Source of the DNA: Pelagibius sp036570545
Lineage (GTDB): Bacteria > Pseudomonadota > Alphaproteobacteria > Kiloniellales > Kiloniellaceae
DNA: 19,304 bases
Reading direction: 5' to 3'
NCBI GenBank assembly: GCA_036570545.1
Contig: DATCXZ010000001.1
Coordinates: 1 to 19,304, forward strand
The notes under the pieces are model-generated. The model made no database searches and had not been told where the DNA came from. It saw nothing but the letters and a program-made list of their open reading frames with translations. Shown here in pieces: positions 1 through 7,051 of the stretch (positions are counted from its first letter, which is position 1; each line of letters opens with the position of its first letter). The position numbers and the translations under genes were made by a program.

Positions 1-1091
1 GCCAGCGCGGCGCGGCAGAGCGGCAGGCCGACGGCGCGGGCAACCTCGGCCTGGGTGCCGGCCTGCCGGGCAAAGGCTTCCAGGCCCTCCAGCAGCGTCT
101 CGGCAGCGCCGGACGGTCCGGCGGCGGCCAGCGCCATCATATAGTGGGCATCCGCGAACACGAGCTGATGGTCGCTGCCGAGGCGTGCGGCCTTCTCGGC
201 CAGCTCGATCCAGCGGCCGCCGACATCGATGCCGCGCTGCTCCAGCCGCCACAGCAGGGCCACGGCGTTGCTGATGTCGAGATATTCCTCGGACTGGTCG
301 CCGCGCACGTCGCTGTCGTAGTGGCGCAGCACCGCCGCCGCGTCGCCCTGGTCGAGCAGAAAGAGACAGCGGTGCCAGTGGATGTGATAGGCAAAGTTGT
401 TGCAGGCGCCCCATGCATGCTCGAGGCCGGCGACCCAGGCAACGCCTTCCTGTGGCCGGTCCTGCATCTCCATGACATGCGCGACGGCGTGGGCGGCCCA
501 GACGTCGCCGGCGTTGCGCGAGATGGCGTCGCGGCCGGCCACCTCCGCGGCGCTATAGTTGCCGGTCTCCTCGAGGGCGAAGGCCTGCAGCCCCCGCACA
601 TAGCCGTAGCCGGGCACGCCCGCGTCCCAGGCGTAGAGTGGCCGCGTGACCGACCCCAGCATGGCCGCCGCGTCGCCCAGATAGAAGTGCAGGTACTGCG
701 CCAGTTTCAGGGCCAGGATGTCGTGCGGGTGATCGACCAGGATGGCGTCGTAGCGCGCCGCCGCCGCCGGCCAGCCGCCGCCGAGCCAGGCCTCCAGAGC
801 ATCGAGGTGCTGTGTCTCGCGGGCGGTGAGGCCGGTATCGGCCGCAACCTTGCGCGCAGTGGCGAGGGCGCCGGCCGCGCGGTGGGTGAGATCGCGCTTG
901 GCGAACAGCAGCAGGAAGCAGCCCTTCAGGCAGTGTGCCATCGGCATCGCCGGGTCGAGGGCGAAGGTCTCCTTCAGGCGGTCGCCGGTCGCCAGCTCGA
1001 AGCCCAGGTAGGCCTCGACCGTCGCATCATAGGCGCGGAGCGCCTCTGCGCTGGCCGCCGTCTGTGGCAGTGCTCGGACATCGTGATGCAT
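1..1091 (-). CDS. TTC38-like tetratricopeptide repeat protein (3' end outside window)
   Basis: About 363 codons are visible, reading from ATG at 1091 off the left edge; the family usually has about 450 residues, so roughly the last fifth is missing. The protein is soluble and helical. It has features I associate with TTC38-type proteins: an AHCLKGCFLLLF helix near residue 53, WAAHAVAHVMEMQ near residue 198, and a His/Trp-rich AYHIHWHR segment near 234 followed by LFLLDQGD. No signal peptide or membrane segment is seen. The reaction or partner of this family is not established; TPR folds normally act as protein-binding scaffolds, though the conserved histidines might bind metal or substrate (inference). 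It lies 105 bp downstream of the small gene ending at 1197, and a plausible promoter sits in that gap. The ATG was chosen because the family similarity begins shortly after it. The family call is fairly secure, the function unknown. Confidence 0.8.
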   Translation of the reverse strand, partial: MHHDVRALPQTAASAEALRAYDATVEAYLGFELATGDRLKETFALDPAMPMAHCLKGCFLLLFAKRDLTHRAAGALATARKVAADTGLTARETQHLDALEAWLGGGWPAAAARYDAILVDHPHDILALKLAQYLHFYLGDAAAMLGSVTRPLYAWDAGVPGYGYVRGLQAFALEETGNYSAAEVAGRDAISRNAGDVWAAHAVAHVMEMQDRPQEGVAWVAGLEHAWGACNNFAYHIHWHRCLFLLDQGDAAAVLRHYDSDVRGDQSEEYLDISNAVALLWRLEQRGIDVGGRWIELAEKAARLGSDHQLVFADAHYMMALAAAGPSGAAETLLEGLEAFARQAGTQAEVARAVGLPLCRAAL

Positions 1092-1122
1092 GGTCGCAGG
1101 TCTCGCGTCTCAGCGGCGCGCT

Positions 1123-1151
1123 ACCATAGCCGCCGCGGCGCCGCCTGGCAA
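1123..1151 (-). promoter_or_regulatory. Putative sigma-70 promoter of the TPR gene
   Basis: On the minus strand a -35 box TTGCCA (1146-1151) is followed after exactly 17 nt by TATGGT (1123-1128). These match the housekeeping consensus in 5 of 6 and 4 of 6 positions. The implied transcript would start near 1116, about 25 nt before the ATG at 1091. Supported only by motif match and position. Confidence 0.4.
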
Positions 1152-1196
1152 AAGGCAGCTTGCTCGCAGAATCCCTGCGACAGTCGACCGAGATGA

Positions 1197-1583
1197 TCAC
1201 CCCGGCCGGGCCCAATAGGCCAGTGCCGCCTGCAGCTCCCGCGCGTGCTGGGCGGCGGCCTCGGGGCCCTGGTCGGGGCCGTCGTAGCGGCCGAGTTCCG
1301 TCAGCAACTGGAAGAAGCCGCGCCCGGGGATGCCACCCCCGTCAGGACCTTTTTGGGTGCGGCTGACGGCAAGCGCCGCGAGCAGCGGGCGGCCGGCGGC
1401 GTGATCCTCCCGTGCCATGGCTTCCAGCAGCAGGGTCAGGCGGTGGATGGTGTGGGGCCCGGGGAAGCTGGCGCGTTGCGCCAGCTCCTGATAGGTGATT
1501 GTCGCGCCAGCGGCGGCGCAGTCGAGCAGCGCCTGGCGCAGCGGCGCCATCAGGCTCTGGTCGTCGGCGGTCGGGTCGGTCAT
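1197..1583 (-). CDS. Conserved-looking small protein of unknown function
   Basis: A 128-residue soluble protein that I do not firmly recognise. It opens with a helical stretch, then ITYQELAQ (about residues 29-36), a segment rich in charged and hydrophobic residues (HRLTLLLEAMAREDHAAG), PLLAALAVSR, and a GGGIPGRGFFQLLTELGRYD block near residues 83-102. The order TYxELA, helix, small hydrophobic strand, glycine turn resembles the winged-helix DNA-binding half of alkyltransferase-like proteins. The PCHR active-site motif of that family is absent, so DNA binding is only a guess. The gene is divergent from the epimerase gene with just 29 bp between the starts, so its promoter must lie in or near the neighbour. 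The ATG at 1583 is the only start that leaves the N-terminal helix intact. GC-rich coding bias and the structured GxGRGFF motif favour a real gene. Confidence 0.62.
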   Translation of the reverse strand: MTDPTADDQSLMAPLRQALLDCAAAGATITYQELAQRASFPGPHTIHRLTLLLEAMAREDHAAGRPLLAALAVSRTQKGPDGGGIPGRGFFQLLTELGRYDGPDQGPEAAAQHARELQAALAYWARPG

Positions 1584-1612
1584 GGTGCGCCTGATCGTCG
1601 GAAGCGAGTCGC

Positions 1613-2596
1613 ATGAAAGTTCTGGTCACCGGCAGCGCCGGCCATCTCGGCGAGGCGCTGGTGCGCAGCCTGCGGGAGCAGGGTCGGGAGGTGGTCGGCC
1701 TCGACATCCTGGCCTCGCCCTATACCAGCGCGGTCGGCTCCCTGATGGATCGCGCTTTCCTGCGCCGCTGCCTTGCCGGCGTCGCCACGGTCTACCACGC
1801 GGCGACCCTGCACAAGCCTCATGTGGCGACACACAGCCGCCAGGACTTCGTCGACACCAACATCACCGGCACGCTGAACCTGCTGGAGGAGGCGGTGAGC
1901 GCCGGCGTCGGCGCCTTCGTCTTCACCTCCACCACCAGCGTCTTCGGCGACGCCCTGTTGCCGCCGGCCGGCGCGCCCGCCGTCTGGGTGACCGAGGACC
2001 TGGTGCCGATCCCCAGGAACATCTATGGCGTCACCAAGGCCACGGCGGAGGATCTCTGCCAGTTGTTCCACCGCCGCTTCGGCCTTCCCTGCGTCGTGCT
2101 GCGCACCTCGCGCTTCTTCCCGGAGCCTGATGACAGCCCGGCGATGCGCGAGCGCTATGCCGACGCCAACGTGAAGGCCAACGAATTCCTGTTCCGGCGC
2201 CTCGATATCGAGGATGCGGTCAGTGCTCATCTGTTGGCGGCCGAGCGCGCACCGGACATCGGCTTCCGGCGGTATATCGTGAGCGCCACCACGCCCTTCG
2301 CACCGGAACATCTTGCGACCCTGCGCTCGGACGCGCCCACCGTGGTGCGGCGCCTCGTGCCGGAGCACGAGGCGGTTTACGCTGCGCGCGGGTGGCACTT
2401 GTTTTCTGCCGTCGATCGCGTCTACGTGAACGCGCGGGCGCGCGCGGAGCTGGGCTGGCGGCCGCGCCACGACTTCGCGGCCGTGGTGGCGCGCCTTGCC
2501 GCCGGCGAAGACCTCATGAGCCCGCTGGCAAGCGCCGTCGGCTCCAAGGGCTACCATGCCGAGGTCTTTGCCGAGGGCCCCTACCCGGTGGAATGA
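1613..2596 (+). CDS. NAD(P)-dependent epimerase/dehydratase, extended SDR family
   Basis: A 327-residue cytoplasmic Rossmann-fold enzyme. TGSAGHLG at residues 6-13 is the TGxxGxxG nucleotide-binding signature, and LD at the end of the second strand (VVGLDIL) favours NAD over NADP. The catalytic set is visible: Ser in the FTSTTSVFGD strand and YGVTK with Tyr138 and Lys142. VYHAAT corresponds to the usual HxAA strand. Family members epimerise, dehydrate or reduce nucleotide sugars or related carbonyl compounds; the substrate cannot be told here. No sugar-nucleotide or polysaccharide genes are nearby. The ATG at 1613 is preceded by GGAAGCGAG, an acceptable ribosome-binding site. The stop overlaps the start of the flavoprotein gene as ATGA, so the two are probably translationally coupled. 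Confidence 0.88.
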   Translation: MKVLVTGSAGHLGEALVRSLREQGREVVGLDILASPYTSAVGSLMDRAFLRRCLAGVATVYHAATLHKPHVATHSRQDFVDTNITGTLNLLEEAVSAGVGAFVFTSTTSVFGDALLPPAGAPAVWVTEDLVPIPRNIYGVTKATAEDLCQLFHRRFGLPCVVLRTSRFFPEPDDSPAMRERYADANVKANEFLFRRLDIEDAVSAHLLAAERAPDIGFRRYIVSATTPFAPEHLATLRSDAPTVVRRLVPEHEAVYAARGWHLFSAVDRVYVNARARAELGWRPRHDFAAVVARLAAGEDLMSPLASAVGSKGYHAEVFAEGPYPVE

Positions 2597-3780
2597 CAGT
2601 GCTGCGCAACTTCGATGTCATCGTCCTCGGCGCGGGGGCGGCCGGCCTCATGGCTGCAATCGAGGCTGGCCGGCGCGGGCGGCGCGTGCTGCTGCTGGAG
2701 AAGTCCGCCAGGCCGGCGGAGAAGATCCGCATCTCCGGCGGCGGGCGCTGCAACTTCACCAACCTGCACTGCTCGCCGGCGAACTTTCTGTCGCAGAACC
2801 CGCGCTTCTGTGTCTCGGCGCTGAAGCGCTACACCCAGCAGGATTTCATCGCGCGGGTCGACGCGGCCGGCATCGCCTGGCACGAGAAGACGCTCGGCCA
2901 GCTCTTCTGCGACGGCGCCTCGCAGCAGATCATCGACATGCTGCTCGCCGACTGCGCGGCCGCCGCTGTCACCCTGATGGCGGAGACGACGGTCTCGCAG
3001 GTCCAGAAGCGCGGCGAGCGTTTCCATCTTACGACCAGCCGCGGCGCCGTCGAGGGTGAGTCGCTGGTGGTGGCGACCGGCGGCCCCTCGATCCCCAAGA
3101 TGGGGGCCAGCGGCTACGCCTATGACCTCGCGCGCCAGTTCGGCGTCGCGGTGGTGCTGCCCCGGCCAGCGTTGGTGCCCTTTACCTTCGACCCTGCCGT
3201 GCTGGAGAAGCTGCGGCCCTTGAGCGGGGTGTCGGCCGACGCCGTCGTGAGCTGCGGCAAGGTCCGCTTTCGCGAGGCGCTGCTGTTCACGCATCGCGGC
3301 CTCAGCGGCCCCGCCATTCTACAGATCTCCTCCTACTGGCAGCCGGGTCAGGAGATCGAGATCGACCTGCAGCCGGGTCAAGACGGCTTCGAGCTGCTGC
3401 GGGAGACGAAAGCGGCGAAGCCGAAGCAGGAGCTCCACATGCTGCTGTCCGAAGGGCTGCCGCGCCGCCTCGCCCTCATGCTGTGCGAAGAGGCGGGGCT
3501 TGGCGGCCGTCTCGCCGATCTCTCCGACAAGAAACTGCGCGCGATAGCCGGGCTGCTGAACCGCTGGCGCCTGAGGCCCGGCGGTACAGAAGGATTCCGC
3601 ACCGCCGAGGTGACCGCCGGCGGCATCGACACCGCCGCGCTCTCCTCCAAGACCTTCGCGGCAAAGCAGGTGCCCGGCCTCTATTTCATCGGCGAGTGCC
3701 TCGACGTCACCGGTTGGCTCGGCGGTTACAATTTCCAGTGGGCCTGGTCCTCCGGCCACGCGGCGGGGCAGTTCGTGTAG
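2593..3780 (+). CDS. BaiN/HI0933-family flavoprotein (NAD(P)/FAD-dependent oxidoreductase)
   Basis: A 395-residue flavoprotein of the BaiN/YhiN/HI0933 family. GAGAAG at residues 13-18 with the preceding VIVLG strand is the FAD-binding GxGxxG motif. It is followed by EKSARPAEKIRISGGGRCNF, a family hallmark. VVATGGPSIPKMGASG is the second conserved block, and the C-terminus carries GLYFIGECLDVTGWLGGYNF and the AWSSGHAAG helix expected of the family. Members are predicted flavin-dependent reductases; some act in bile-acid 7-dehydroxylation, but the substrate in most bacteria, including here, is unknown. The start at 2593 overlaps the epimerase stop by 4 bp (ATGA) and gives the normal family length. 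A longer reading from upstream ATGs would lie inside the epimerase and is rejected. The next gene, pgk, follows after 96 bp and is probably transcribed separately. Confidence 0.9.
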   Translation: MTVLRNFDVIVLGAGAAGLMAAIEAGRRGRRVLLLEKSARPAEKIRISGGGRCNFTNLHCSPANFLSQNPRFCVSALKRYTQQDFIARVDAAGIAWHEKTLGQLFCDGASQQIIDMLLADCAAAAVTLMAETTVSQVQKRGERFHLTTSRGAVEGESLVVATGGPSIPKMGASGYAYDLARQFGVAVVLPRPALVPFTFDPAVLEKLRPLSGVSADAVVSCGKVRFREALLFTHRGLSGPAILQISSYWQPGQEIEIDLQPGQDGFELLRETKAAKPKQELHMLLSEGLPRRLALMLCEEAGLGGRLADLSDKKLRAIAGLLNRWRLRPGGTEGFRTAEVTAGGIDTAALSSKTFAAKQVPGLYFIGECLDVTGWLGGYNFQWAWSSGHAAGQFV

Positions 3781-3876
3781 GACTTCGGAACACAGGCTTG
3801 CCGCTTGCCGCGTCGGGCGCTTTTCGCGACACTCCGCCGCGCGAGCCGCCAACCCGATCCCTTCAGCGAGACTCCG

Positions 3877-5076
3877 ATGCCGAAGTTCAAGACTCTCGAC
3901 GACCTCGACGTGGCCGGCAAGACCGTGCTGGTGCGTGTCGACTTCAACGTGCCGATGTCCGGCGGCAAGGTGACCGATGCGACGCGCCTCGAGCGCGCGG
4001 CGCCGACCGTCCAGGACCTCACCAGGAAGGGCGCCAGGGTGCTGCTGCTCTCCCACTTCGGGCGCCCCAAGGGCAAGCCGAACCTGGAGATGTCGCTGAA
4101 GCCATTGGCCGCGGCGTTCGGCAAGGTGCTGGGGCAGGAGGTCGCCTTCGCCGGGGACTGCATCGGCGCGCCGGCGGAGAAGGTGGCAGGCAGCCTGAAG
4201 GATGGCGGCGTCGCCCTTCTGGAGAACCTGCGCTTCCATGCCGGGGAGGAGGCGAACGACCAGGGCTTCGCCAAGCAGCTTGCGGCGCTCGGCGATGTCT
4301 ACGTGAACGATGCCTTCTCGGCGGCGCACCGCGCGCATGCCTCGACCGAAGGCATCGCGCGTCTGCTGCCGTCGGCCGCCGGGCGGCTCATGCAGGCGGA
4401 GCTGGAGCATCTCGGCGCGGCGCTGGAGAAGCCGAAGCGTCCGCTGGCCGCCATCGTGGGCGGTGCCAAGATCTCCACCAAGCTCGACCTGCTCGGCAAT
4501 CTGGTCGCCGAGGTCGACATGCTGGTGATCGGCGGCGGCATGGCCAACACCTTCCTCAACGCTATCGGCGTGAAGGTCGGCAAGTCGCTCTGCGAGCACG
4601 ACATGGCCGGCACCGCCAGGGAGATTCTGGAAAAGGCGAAGAAGGCCAGCTGCGACGTGGTGCTGCCGACCGACGCGGTGGTGGCGAAAGAGTTCGCCGC
4701 CGGTGCGGCCAGCGAGACGGTCTCGGTGAAGGCGGTGCCGGACGACAGGATGATCCTCGATGTCGGGCCGGCGACGGCGGAGCACCTGGCGCGGCGGCTT
4801 GCCGACTGCGCGACGCTGGTCTGGAATGGCCCGCTCGGCGCCTTCGAGATCCCGCCCTTCGACGCGGCGACCAACAGCGTCGCGCAGGCGGCGGCGAAGC
4901 TCACCAAGGCGGGCAAGCTGCTGACGGTGGCCGGCGGCGGCGATACCGTGGCGGCGCTGGTCCATGCGGATGTGCTGGACGACTTCTCCTACGTCTCCAC
5001 CGCCGGCGGCGCCTTCCTCGAGTGGCTGGAGGGCAAGACTCTGCCCGGCGTGAAGGCCCTGGAAGACGCGGCCTAG
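3877..5076 (+). CDS. pgk: Phosphoglycerate kinase
   Basis: A 399-residue glycolytic enzyme that interconverts 1,3-bisphosphoglycerate plus ADP with 3-phosphoglycerate plus ATP in the cytoplasm. Diagnostic blocks in order are VLVRVDFNVP (substrate-binding Arg, Asp, Asn), LLSHFGRPKG, LENLRFHAGEE, YVNDAFSAAHRAHAS, the nucleotide-binding GGAKISTKLDLL, GGGMANTFL, WNGPLGAFE, and the C-terminal GGGDTVAAL and STAGGAFLEWLEGK. Length and all blocks are typical. ATG at 3877 was preferred to an in-frame start 72 nt upstream, because similarity begins with PKFKTLDDLDV and the upstream codons look unlike coding sequence. The gene is not next to gap, tkt or fba, its usual partners in many alphaproteobacteria. 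The TAG stop at 5074-5076 lies inside the left arm of a palindromic element. Confidence 0.98.
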   Translation: MPKFKTLDDLDVAGKTVLVRVDFNVPMSGGKVTDATRLERAAPTVQDLTRKGARVLLLSHFGRPKGKPNLEMSLKPLAAAFGKVLGQEVAFAGDCIGAPAEKVAGSLKDGGVALLENLRFHAGEEANDQGFAKQLAALGDVYVNDAFSAAHRAHASTEGIARLLPSAAGRLMQAELEHLGAALEKPKRPLAAIVGGAKISTKLDLLGNLVAEVDMLVIGGGMANTFLNAIGVKVGKSLCEHDMAGTAREILEKAKKASCDVVLPTDAVVAKEFAAGAASETVSVKAVPDDRMILDVGPATAEHLARRLADCATLVWNGPLGAFEIPPFDAATNSVAQAAAKLTKAGKLLTVAGGGDTVAALVHADVLDDFSYVSTAGGAFLEWLEGKTLPGVKALEDAA

Positions 5077-5138
5077 AGCAGATCAGGGTCGGATGGAATC
5101 GCCAGAGGCGATCCATCGACCCTGTGAATCTGCTCTAG
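5073..5138. repeat. Imperfect palindromic intergenic element A, overlapping the pgk stop
   Basis: CTAGAGCAGAT (5073-5083) is perfectly complementary to ATCTGCTCTAG (5128-5138). Inside it, CAGGGTCGGATGGAATCGCC (5084-5103) pairs imperfectly with the GGCGATCCATCGACCCTG segment (5107-5124). The whole forms a long, slightly bulged hairpin with an AGA loop. The pgk stop codon TAG (5074-5076) is part of the left arm. Position between convergent genes suggests a transcription terminator or a dispersed REP-like element; no T-run follows, so a classical intrinsic terminator is not shown. Confidence 0.85.
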
Positions 5139-5148
5139 CCTTTTGAAG

Positions 5149-5209
5149 TAGATCGGATCGTGGTCAGACGGAACCGCGGCGCGGTTCCATCTGACCACGA
5201 TCCGATCTA
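5149..5209. repeat. Near-perfect palindromic intergenic element B, overlapping the lysE-family stop
   Basis: Two 29-nt arms (5149-5177 and 5181-5209), beginning TAGATCGGATCG and ending CGATCCGATCTA, are separated by GGC. They differ at a single position, which is still a G-U pair in RNA on one strand. The last three bases (CTA, 5207-5209) are the TAG stop of the minus-strand exporter gene. Element A lies 10 nt away and has a different sequence, so this is a tandem pair of two palindrome types. A terminator or RNA-stabilising role is inferred from position and fold. Confidence 0.88.
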
Positions 5210-5833
5210 ACTCAGCTTCGCTGTCAGGATCTTCAGCCCCGCGCCGGCGAAGGCGACGGCGAAGACTGCCTCGAACCAACGGCGCAGTTTCGTGTAGCCG
5301 GCAGTGAGCGGAGGACTGGAGAACAGCAGCGCATAGCCGTGGAACAGCAGCAGGCTCTGCAGGCCGACCGCGGCGATGACCAGCGCCAGAGTCTCGACCG
5401 AGGCGCCCGCCGGCACGCCCACGGCATAGAGCGAGCCGAAGAAGAGGATCGCCTTGGGGTTCGTCAAATGCAGCACGAGCCCGCGGCGGTAGGCGCTCCG
5501 TAGCGTCGAAGTTGCCACATGGCGCAGCGCTGGCGCGCCGGCCGTCAGTGCCGCGCGCGCGGACTTGAACGCGAGGAACAGCAGGTAGGCCGCGCCGGCG
5601 TAGCGCAGCGCCTCGAAGGCCCAGGCGTTGGCCAGCATGATGGCGCTGAGGCCCGCTGCCGCGGCGATCGACCAGGTGAGCGACCCGGTCATCACGCCCG
5701 CCGCCAGCGCGAGCCCATAGCGCCGGCCCGAGGCCATGGAGGTGCCGGCGATGGCGAGCGTCGCCGGGCCGGGACTGGCGGTGGCGATCAGCGCGGCCAG
5801 CAGGATGAGCGTGAGGTTCACGTCGGCGATCAT
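5207..5833 (-). CDS. LysE/RhtB-family amino-acid exporter
   Basis: A 208-residue inner-membrane protein with the six hydrophobic segments typical of LysE/RhtB exporters. The N-terminal ATASPGPATLAIAG matches the conserved PGPxxL motif after the first helix, and LTNPKAILFFGSL near the middle is the second family signature. Family members export single amino acids or related metabolites; the substrate here cannot be told. ATG at 5833 gives the normal length and is preceded on the minus strand by AGGAAAG at good spacing. A candidate promoter lies at 5871-5899, which suggests transcription separate from azlCD upstream. The stop TAG is contributed by the end of palindromic element B. Its neighbours AzlC/AzlD are also amino-acid exporters, so the three genes form a small export locus. 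Confidence 0.93.
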   Translation of the reverse strand: MIADVNLTLILLAALIATASPGPATLAIAGTSMASGRRYGLALAAGVMTGSLTWSIAAAAGLSAIMLANAWAFEALRYAGAAYLLFLAFKSARAALTAGAPALRHVATSTLRSAYRRGLVLHLTNPKAILFFGSLYAVGVPAGASVETLALVIAAVGLQSLLLFHGYALLFSSPPLTAGYTKLRRWFEAVFAVAFAGAGLKILTAKLS

Positions 5834-5870
5834 CGGTCTTTCCTGCTCGCGGCTGAAGGGGGCTGTTTCC

Positions 5871-5899
5871 CGTATAGGTCGGCGGTCGTGCAGGCGCAA
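5871..5899 (-). promoter_or_regulatory. Putative promoter of the LysE-family gene
   Basis: On the minus strand TTGCGC (5894-5899), a 17-nt spacer and TATACG (5871-5876) form a sigma-70-like pair. They sit 38 nt before the ATG at 5833 and just after the azlD stop. Match is 3 of 6 and 4 of 6 to consensus with optimal spacing. Motif evidence only. Confidence 0.35.
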
Positions 5900-5922
5900 G
5901 GCCGGGCCCAGGGCAGCGGCCC

Positions 5923-6279
5923 CTAGAGCAGCGCCCGGCCCCAGGTAATGAGCACCAGGGCGCCCGCGCCGGCGGCAACGCCCAGACCGATGTTGCGCCG
6001 GGTGAGAAAGAAGATCGCCAGCGCGATGACCGCCCCGACGATGCGGTCGGCGCTGGCGGTCTCGGCCAGGGGGCCGTTGGGCAGCAGGATCATGCGGGCG
6101 ATGAGGCCGGCCAGCATGGCGTAGGCGACGCAGGCGACCCACTCGAAGAGGCGGCTGCCGGCGTCGATGCGACCCGAGAGGGCAACGCCGAGGGCGCGCC
6201 AGAAGTAGGTGGCCAGCCCGCCGACGACGACCAGCACATAGGCCCACCAGATGCCCTGGTCGAGACCCATCTCAGCCAT
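5923..6279 (-). CDS. azlD: AzlD-family branched-chain amino-acid exporter small subunit
   Basis: A 118-residue membrane protein with about four hydrophobic helices, the size of AzlD/YgaH small subunits. Recognisable are the first helix WWAYVLVVVGGLATYFWRAL with its conserved TYxxR-like turn, FEWVACVAYAMLAGLIAR, and the AIFFLTRRNIGLGVAAGAGAL block near the end. AzlD works with AzlC to export branched-chain amino acids or analogues across the inner membrane. ATG at 6279 overlaps the azlC stop by 8 bp (ATGGCTGA), so the pair is translationally coupled. An alternative ATG lies at 6270; the upstream one was chosen because of the overlap. Read from even further upstream the frame would run through azlC, which is rejected. 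Its last codons (CTGCTCTAG) are, by chance or descent, the outer arm sequence of palindromic element A. Confidence 0.88.
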   Translation of the reverse strand: MAEMGLDQGIWWAYVLVVVGGLATYFWRALGVALSGRIDAGSRLFEWVACVAYAMLAGLIARMILLPNGPLAETASADRIVGAVIALAIFFLTRRNIGLGVAAGAGALVLITWGRALL

Positions 6280-7051
6280 CGTGGTCGTTCCGGGCGGTGG
6301 CGGGCAGCACCAGGTCGGCGGCGAAGGCGAGGGAGCCGGCCAGCACCCCGGTGGTGAGCAGACCCCAGTCCGGCGACACCAGGTGCAGCGGCGGCCCGGC
6401 AACCGCGCCGAAGGCCAGCGCCAGCACGCGGGCGCGGTGGCGGGCGTCGGCGACGAACACGAGCATGAAGTAGATCGGGTTGAGAAACACCAGCCCGAGC
6501 GTGACGAAGCCGGGCAGGAGCCCGGCGAGGTAGAAGCCGACCGCCGTGGTCACCAGGCACATGGACCACAGCATGGTGCCGAAGGCAGCGAAATAGGGCA
6601 GGCGCTGATCGGTCGGCACGCGCGGGCAGACCCGCATGGAGGCCGCCCAGGCCGTGACCGCCACATGGTTCGCGAAGAGGTAGTAGCGCCAGGTCGGCGT
6701 GCCGCGATGGCGCAGGTAGGGCATCAGTGCGACCGTCATCGGCAGCAGGCGGGCGTTCGTCATGGCCACCGCCGCCGCCACCACCAGGAGCGAGCCGCCG
6801 AGGCTGTAGAGTTCGATTACGACGATCTGCCCGGGCAGCGCCCAGCCGGTGAAGGTGGAGAACAGGCCGAGCCAGACGTCGAGGCCGGCGCCGTGCACCA
6901 GCGAGCCGAAGCCGACGTAGGAAGCGCCGAGGACGATCATCGGCACGCCAAAAGAGTCCTTCAAGCCGGCCAGCGCGGCCGCGCGCGGCGAGCCAAAGGA
7001 CTCAGGAGGAGGGTCGTCGGGTTGCTCGGGAAGGTGGTTAACCATGGACAT
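6272..7051 (-). CDS. azlC: AzlC-family branched-chain amino-acid exporter large subunit
   Basis: A 259-residue inner-membrane permease of the AzlC/YgaZ family. After a polar N-terminus (about 30 residues) comes LKDSFGVPMIVLGASYVGFG, matching the family's first helix. Next are the conserved WALPGQIVV segment, VAMTNARLLPMTVALMPYLR (the family's NxRhxLM-type block near residue 100), and further helices ending at LVLPATA. It forms the transport path of a two-subunit exporter with AzlD, whose gene overlaps the 3' end. ATG at 7051 was chosen because AGGCG lies about 5 nt upstream; ATG at 7045 is possible and changes only two residues. Upstream is a 411-bp spacer shared with the divergent kinase operon. 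No regulator gene such as an Lrp homologue is adjacent. Confidence 0.92.
   Translation of the reverse strand: MSMVNHLPEQPDDPPPESFGSPRAAALAGLKDSFGVPMIVLGASYVGFGSLVHGAGLDVWLGLFSTFTGWALPGQIVVIELYSLGGSLLVVAAAVAMTNARLLPMTVALMPYLRHRGTPTWRYYLFANHVAVTAWAASMRVCPRVPTDQRLPYFAAFGTMLWSMCLVTTAVGFYLAGLLPGFVTLGLVFLNPIYFMLVFVADARHRARVLALAFGAVAGPPLHLVSPDWGLLTTGVLAGSLAFAADLVLPATARNDHDG

Noticed and set aside
144..1196. Long plus-strand open frame of 350 codons
   Set aside because: It is antisense to the TTC38-like gene, has no recognisable domain, and its residue make-up is that of a GC-rich shadow frame.
2393..2410. TGGCAC-containing possible sigma-54 site
   Set aside because: It lies inside the epimerase coding region and lacks the -12 TTGC block.
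2392..2592. N-terminal extension of the flavoprotein
   Set aside because: It would lie inside the epimerase gene; the ATG at 2593 gives the usual FAD-binding start and a 4-bp overlap.
3781..3876. Possible pgk promoter (TTGCCG with GACACT)
   Set aside because: The -10 match is only 3 of 6 and other registers are equally good, so no site was assigned.
3319..4965. Minus-strand open frame of 548 codons
   Set aside because: It lies antisense to the flavoprotein and pgk genes and is His/Arg/Glu-rich without motifs; pgk on the other strand is unambiguous.
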